Made by a program: the position numbers and the translations under genes. The notes under the pieces are model-generated. The model made no database searches and was not told the origin of the DNA. It was given only the letters and a program-made list of their open reading frames with translations. 39,807 bases of DNA, from assembly GCA_944322395.1 (NCBI GenBank), contig CALUPA010000018.1, forward strand, positions 1-39,807. Direction: 5' to 3'. Below are positions 35,204-39,807 of this stretch, piece by piece. The stretch's first letter is position 1. Each line of letters starts with the position of its first letter. Source of the DNA: an uncultured Phocaeicola sp. Lineage in GTDB: Bacteria; Bacteroidota; Bacteroidia; Bacteroidales; Bacteroidaceae.

Positions 35204-38200
35204 ATGCCAATAAAATACTGTTTGAATACTATAAAAATGCATCTTAAAAGAAATTTAACCGCCAAACTCATATATTTTTTTATAATATCTTTTTCCTTTT
35301 CTATTTTTAAATCTAGCGCAGAAAATAATGGAAATTATATTATAAATACCTATCAAGATAAAAATATACTTCCACACAATTCAACAAATTGTCTTTTACA
35401 AGATAAATATGGTTTTATTTGGATAGGAACAGATAATGGTTTATGCTGTTTCGATGGATATAAAAATATCGTACCTAGACTTTTTGAAGAGAATTATACT
35501 GAAAATCATCCTGTATATACTCTTTTTGAAGACTATTTAAACAGGATATGGATAGGAACCGACTTTGGAATATTCATTTATGGCAGAGATAACTCTTTTA
35601 ACAAATTCAATAAGACTACAAAATATAAAGTTTCTATAAGTAGTGAAATCAAGAAAATTATTGAAATTGGAAATAACAAGATTCTCATAGCTACAATGGG
35701 GCAAGGATTTTTCATTTATGATTTCAACCAAGACGAGTTAACACAATATAATAGTCATTCTTCTTATATTTTAGATGCAATAACATCAAATAATAATATT
35801 TATTTAGTTACTCTATGGGAGGGTATTTTAATCATTAATTCTAATATTAAATCACTTGATATTGAATCAACCCCAATAAAAAGATACAATTCTGAAATTA
35901 ATTTATCTAATATTAAATTTATTACAAATTGTATGAACTCTTTATGGATTGGAGGAGACACTAAAGATATTTTTGAGCTATCACATGAATCAGAAGAAGT
36001 TATATGCCATAAAATAAAGACAAATGACTTTAACTCAATCAGTAGTATAATACCGTTTTATGACAATAATTTCCTTATTGGAACAAATAATGGCACATAT
36101 GTATTCAACCCACATAATAATAATGTATCAAAATTTGAATATTCTAAGAGTATAAATATTGAAAATAAACTAAGTGTAAACAAACTAGCAAATGACAATG
36201 AAGGAGGAATATGGATATTAACAGAAAACTCTGGCGTTATACATATAAACAAAAGAAATAAAATATTCTACAACTATACTATACCCGGCAATTATACTGT
36301 CAACTGTTTCTGTGATGGAATAAATGATAATATTGTTTTGTTAGGAACACAAAATGGACTCTACCAATACGACATGAAACAATATGAATTAAAAGAATAC
36401 AATATCAAAAATATAAACTTAAAATATGATATACGCTCATTATGCCGTGATAATAACGAACTATGGATTGGAACTGAATCAAACGGAATAATAGTTTTAA
36501 ATCTAACAGATAACAAAACCCAACATTATATACACTCACATAACCAACCTAACAGTCTTACAGGGAATAAAATAAATAAAATATTCAAAAGCAAAAATGG
36601 AAATATTATAATTGGAACTAACTGGGGGGTATGTTATTATAATAGGAATAAGAATAATTTTATAACAGAGACAACATTAGGAGCCATGATGGCAATAACA
36701 GATATATATGAAGACAGCAAAAATAATATCTGGTATGCAACAAATAATAATGGCATATATAAGCATAACCTAAATACAAGAACATGGAAGCATTATCAAC
36801 ACAAACCTAATAGTAACAACTCTATACCTAACAATTCTATAATAAAAATATTTGAAAATAAAGAAAAACGAATAATATTCTGTACAAACGGAAACGGCCT
36901 TTGTTATTTCAACTATGATGATGAAAAGTTTATTAATTATACTAGTAACCATAATAGTTTCCTTAATAAAATGTCAGTGAATTCTATAGAAGAAGATTTA
37001 AAAGGGTATTTATGGTTATCTACAAACGATGGATTATATAGATTAGTAAAAAATGAAGAATTAAATTATAATCATTTTACAGCAAAAGATGGTTTACAAA
37101 GAAACTTTTATAGTGAAAGATCTTCATATATTACAAAAGATGGTATTATAATGTTTGGTGGAAGTAATGGATTCAACATATTTCAACCATCATATTTTAA
37201 AAGTAATAATTATATTCCACCAGTTTATATAACTGACATAAACTTAGCTAAGATAAAAGACAAGAATGAATGTAGAAAGATTATAAACAACAATAATGCC
37301 TTATATTTATTGAATGAAATAAAAATTCCTTATTCGTATAACAGTTTCACAATAAATTTTGCATCATTAAGTTATATGAATCCGGAAAGCAATACATTTT
37401 CATATAAGATGGAAGGTCTTGACAATAATTGGTTTAGCAATATAAAAAACAACTCTGTAACATACAATAATCTGGCACCTGGTAAATATTGCTTATGCAT
37501 AAAAGGAACTAACAACGACCAAGTGTGGAACAATAATACAACAAAACTACATATCATTATCACTCCGCCTTGGTACCTATCTATATGGGCGTACTGTATA
37601 TACTCAATACTTGCAATACTTACCATTTCAACAGTTTTAATAAAACGTGATAAATATATCAAAAGGAAGTACTATCTGAAAATATCCAAATTTAAGGAAG
37701 AAAAAGAGAAAGAACTTTATAAAAATAAAGTTAACTTTTTTATAAATCTAATTCACGAAATTCGAACCCCTTTGACACTAATTAAATTACCTCTTGATAA
37801 TCTAATCAGCAAATCATGTGAAGACAAAGAAGAAAATAAATTTTTATCCATAATGAACAAGAATGTGGAGTATCTACTGAATATAACAAACGAGCTTCTT
37901 GATTTTCAAAAGATTGAATCAGGAGAAATAAAACTACATCTTAAATTAAACAATATAAATGCACTTATAAATGAAATATATCAGCAATTCTCTGGTCCTG
38001 CAGAAATCAAAAAGATTGAAATAAAAAATAAAATAGATGCAAGTTCAATAAATGAAATATTAATTGATAAAGACAAAATAAGCAAAATCATTGTAAACTT
38101 ACTTAGCAATGCTATGAAGTATGCTAAAAATAAGATTTCTATATCCTCGTATATAGAAAATAATAATGTACATATAATTATAGAAGATGATGGACCTGGT

Positions 38201-39247
38201 ATAAAAGACTGTGAAAAAGATAAAATATTCCAGGTCTTCTATCAATCAGATAATAATGAAAATACACAAGGTACCGGAATAGGACTAGCCTACGCACGTA
38301 CATTAGCAGAAAGTCATCATGGAGAATTATCTGTAAAAGATAGTAATTTGGGAGGAGCTGCTTTTATTCTTTCATTACCTTTATACGAAAAGAGAAGTAA
38401 TGCAGCAGAAAACTATATTGATATAATACAGGATAACGAATCAACTGCAAAACAATACGACGACACTATACAATATAAAAACTGTACAATATTATTGGTT
38501 GAAGACAATCCAGACTTATTGGAATTGGAAGCTTCAAACTTAAAAAAATGGTTCAAAATATTAAAAGCAAGAAATGGAGAAGAAGCATTATCTGTTATAG
38601 AAGGTAATGATATAGATATTATTGTAAGTGATATAATGATGCCAATCATGGATGGTCTGGAATTATGTAAAAGAATAAAAGATAATATTGAATATTCACA
38701 TATTCCTGTTATTCTTCTTACAGCAAAGACACTCCCTGAATCTAAAGCTGAAGGATTCTACTATGGTGCAGATGCATATGTGGAAAAACCTTTCACTGTA
38801 ATGCAAATATTTATGCAAATAAGAAATCTTCTAAAATTACGTGACACTTTACGAAAACGTATACAACCATTAACCAATATAAAACATGAACTTAGCGAAA
38901 CTGAAACTTTTATATCAAATAGAGATTTAGATTTTTTAAAAATGTTGGAAGAAAACATTAATAATCAATTATCAGACGAAAGCTTTTCAATAGATTCCCT
39001 AGCTACAGTTATGAACATGAGCCGTTCAAACTTCTATAGAAAACTTAAAGCTTTAACAGGAATGTCTCCAAACGACTATTTGAAAAATTGCCGTTTAAAC
39101 AAGGCTGCACAATTATTAAAGGAAGGATACCGAGTTACAGAAGTATATGAACAAACGGGATTCTGTTCTTCATCATATTTTGCTAAATGCTTTAAAGCAA
39201 AATTCGGTGTCCTTCCTAAAGATTTTCAATTTAATAATGATAACTAA
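35204..39247 (+). CDS. Hybrid two-component system regulator of the PUL
   Basis: At 1347 residues this is a full-length HTCS, a sensor kinase and response regulator in one chain. In order: signal peptide (about 1-40); many Reg_prop propeller repeats (GFIWIGTDNGL, NRIWIGTDFGI, ELWIGTESNGI) to about 700; a Y_Y_Y Ig-like domain to about 785; a transmembrane helix at about 790-815; HisKA with His851 in NLIHEIRTPLT; an ATPase domain with DDGPGI and GTGIGLAYA; a receiver with phospho-acceptor Asp1143 in VSDIMMP; and a C-terminal AraC-type DNA-binding domain (about 1240-1345). The periplasmic propeller should bind an oligosaccharide of the PUL substrate and turn on both arms. All key residues are present. 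Its DNA is among the most AT-rich here. Confidence 0.96.
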   Translation: MPIKYCLNTIKMHLKRNLTAKLIYFFIISFSFSIFKSSAENNGNYIINTYQDKNILPHNSTNCLLQDKYGFIWIGTDNGLCCFDGYKNIVPRLFEENYTENHPVYTLFEDYLNRIWIGTDFGIFIYGRDNSFNKFNKTTKYKVSISSEIKKIIEIGNNKILIATMGQGFFIYDFNQDELTQYNSHSSYILDAITSNNNIYLVTLWEGILIINSNIKSLDIESTPIKRYNSEINLSNIKFITNCMNSLWIGGDTKDIFELSHESEEVICHKIKTNDFNSISSIIPFYDNNFLIGTNNGTYVFNPHNNNVSKFEYSKSINIENKLSVNKLANDNEGGIWILTENSGVIHINKRNKIFYNYTIPGNYTVNCFCDGINDNIVLLGTQNGLYQYDMKQYELKEYNIKNINLKYDIRSLCRDNNELWIGTESNGIIVLNLTDNKTQHYIHSHNQPNSLTGNKINKIFKSKNGNIIIGTNWGVCYYNRNKNNFITETTLGAMMAITDIYEDSKNNIWYATNNNGIYKHNLNTRTWKHYQHKPNSNNSIPNNSIIKIFENKEKRIIFCTNGNGLCYFNYDDEKFINYTSNHNSFLNKMSVNSIEEDLKGYLWLSTNDGLYRLVKNEELNYNHFTAKDGLQRNFYSERSSYITKDGIIMFGGSNGFNIFQPSYFKSNNYIPPVYITDINLAKIKDKNECRKIINNNNALYLLNEIKIPYSYNSFTINFASLSYMNPESNTFSYKMEGLDNNWFSNIKNNSVTYNNLAPGKYCLCIKGTNNDQVWNNNTTKLHIIITPPWYLSIWAYCIYSILAILTISTVLIKRDKYIKRKYYLKISKFKEEKEKELYKNKVNFFINLIHEIRTPLTLIKLPLDNLISKSCEDKEENKFLSIMNKNVEYLLNITNELLDFQKIESGEIKLHLKLNNINALINEIYQQFSGPAEIKKIEIKNKIDASSINEILIDKDKISKIIVNLLSNAMKYAKNKISISSYIENNNVHIIIEDDGPGIKDCEKDKIFQVFYQSDNNENTQGTGIGLAYARTLAESHHGELSVKDSNLGGAAFILSLPLYEKRSNAAENYIDIIQDNESTAKQYDDTIQYKNCTILLVEDNPDLLELEASNLKKWFKILKARNGEEALSVIEGNDIDIIVSDIMMPIMDGLELCKRIKDNIEYSHIPVILLTAKTLPESKAEGFYYGADAYVEKPFTVMQIFMQIRNLLKLRDTLRKRIQPLTNIKHELSETETFISNRDLDFLKMLEENINNQLSDESFSIDSLATVMNMSRSNFYRKLKALTGMSPNDYLKNCRLNKAAQLLKEGYRVTEVYEQTGFCSSSYFAKCFKAKFGVLPKDFQFNNDN

Positions 39248-39558
39248 TGTACAAACACAGGAGAAGAGACTCCATTAAAAGTTATCTTAACAGGTTTAAT
39301 ATAACCATTATCATCAAATTCCATTTTATCAATGCAAACTTGTCTTTCATTGGCAAGTTTGCACCCTAATGGTCGCCTATGATAAACGATATAATGTTCA
39401 TCTTTTCCAGGAACAGTTATTACAGAATGATGTCCAGCTCCAGTTGCCACTTTGGAATCTTGCTGAAGGATCTTTCCTATACGTTTAAAAGGGCCTACAG
39501 GAGAATCAGATATAGCATATGCCACACTATAATCAGGTCCTCCCCATCCTCCTTCTGA
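39244..39558 (-). pseudogene. GH43 C-terminal fragment, 5' part replaced by unrelated DNA
   Basis: About 105 codons read as the end of a GH43 five-bladed propeller: SEGGWGGPDYSVAYAISDSP, then GAGHHSVITVPGKDEHYIVY with the calcium-site histidine, HRRPLG, and a final beta-rich tail. Upstream of Ser at 39556-39558 the frame continues without interruption, but the residues (GMLRFRQ and before) no longer look like GH43, so the break is near 39559. The catalytic Asp and Glu are lost. Its stop codon overlaps the end of the HTCS gene on the other strand by 4 bases. It is a different subfamily from the broken GH43 at 19737-20108. The missing front may lie beyond an insertion right of the window. Confidence 0.8.
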
Positions 39559-39807
39559 CTGCCGAAAACGGAGCATACCCACCCACTCAGAACGGCTTAA
39601 TCCACCCACAATTATTGCTAAAATGGCCTTGAAAAGTGCCTGAAAAACGGAGTATATCCGTAAGCATTCGAAGAAATGCACCTTTTACACTTTGAGGTTT
39701 GGTTGTAGCTTTGCGGCAGTGAATACAATCGTAAGCATTCAGTAAACCCCGTATGATTAGAACTGGTAAAGCCGGCATAGATTGTCTATTAAAAATTTCG
39801 ACTTGTC
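39559..39807. mobile_element. Unrelated DNA next to the cut GH43, possible insertion-sequence end
   Basis: This stretch cannot be joined to GH43 in any frame. On the minus strand one frame is open from the window edge to a stop near 39596 (peptide includes RGLLNAYDCIHCRKATTKPQ and ends CGWIKPF), but I do not recognise it. An 11-bp direct repeat CGTAAGCATTC occurs at 39659-39669 and 39730-39740. The sudden loss of GH43 sequence suggests an insertion sequence or other rearrangement point. Terminal inverted repeats and a target duplication cannot be tested because the other side is outside the window. Confidence 0.3.

Noticed and set aside
39562-39681. N-terminal part of the 145-codon frame ending at 39244, as part of a GH43 protein
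   Set aside because: Residues before SEGGWGG do not fit GH43 and come from the adjoining foreign DNA; only 39244-39558 is kept as GH43.
1-39807. CRISPR array, phage genes, toxin-antitoxin or restriction systems
   Set aside because: No regularly spaced repeats and no such protein families were seen on either strand.

Overview
The window comes from a Bacteroidales bacterium (Bacteroides, Phocaeicola or Prevotella type). The evidence is a SusC/SusD pair, a one-protein hybrid two-component regulator, many secreted sulfatases and glycoside hydrolases with signal peptides, and promoter-like TAnnTTTG elements of the Bacteroides type. The DNA is AT-rich, most strongly to the right of about 7.3 kb.

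Layout. (1) 1-456: a hairpin, the 3' end of a tRNA-like RNA with its terminator, and the terminator of the rhamnose operon. (2) 457-7305: a complete L-rhamnose catabolic locus. A leftward operon runs kinase, isomerase, permease, aldolase, lactaldehyde reductase, with a divergent AraC-type regulator. (3) 7462-18149: a leftward operon of secreted enzymes. It runs sulfatase, GH125 exo-alpha-1,6-mannosidase, GH67 alpha-glucuronidase, a divergent GH115-like protein, a canonical GH115 alpha-glucuronidase, and finally a decayed sulfatase remnant. (4) 18334-28007: a second leftward operon. It runs a TIG/NHL lipoprotein, SusC, SusD, a SusE-position lipoprotein, a broken GH43 and an acyltransferase. (5) 28303-39247: a rightward set starting from the shared divergent promoter region. 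It runs a DUF4965/DUF1793 protein, sulfatase, aldose-1-epimerase, GH76 endo-alpha-1,6-mannanase and the hybrid two-component system. (6) 39244-39807: the last ~105 codons of another GH43, cut off at about 39559 by unrelated DNA, probably a mobile-element end.

Sections 3-5 read as one polysaccharide utilisation locus (PUL). SusC/SusD and the lipoproteins would capture and import oligosaccharides. GH76 and GH125 would act on an alpha-1,6-mannan backbone, GH67 and GH115 would remove alpha-linked (4-O-methyl)glucuronic acid, and the sulfatases would remove sulfate esters. The epimerase would interconvert sugar anomers. The hybrid two-component system would sense a periplasmic oligosaccharide and switch the locus on. 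Mannan enzymes combined with three alpha-glucuronidase-type proteins and sulfatases do not match a textbook gut PUL; an acidic, sulfated glucuronomannan is the simplest guess for the substrate.

The PUL is partly decayed: I can read four gene remnants (a sulfatase, two GH43s and an unidentified C-terminus) in gaps that look empty. Function calls rest on motif recognition by eye; no database search was run.
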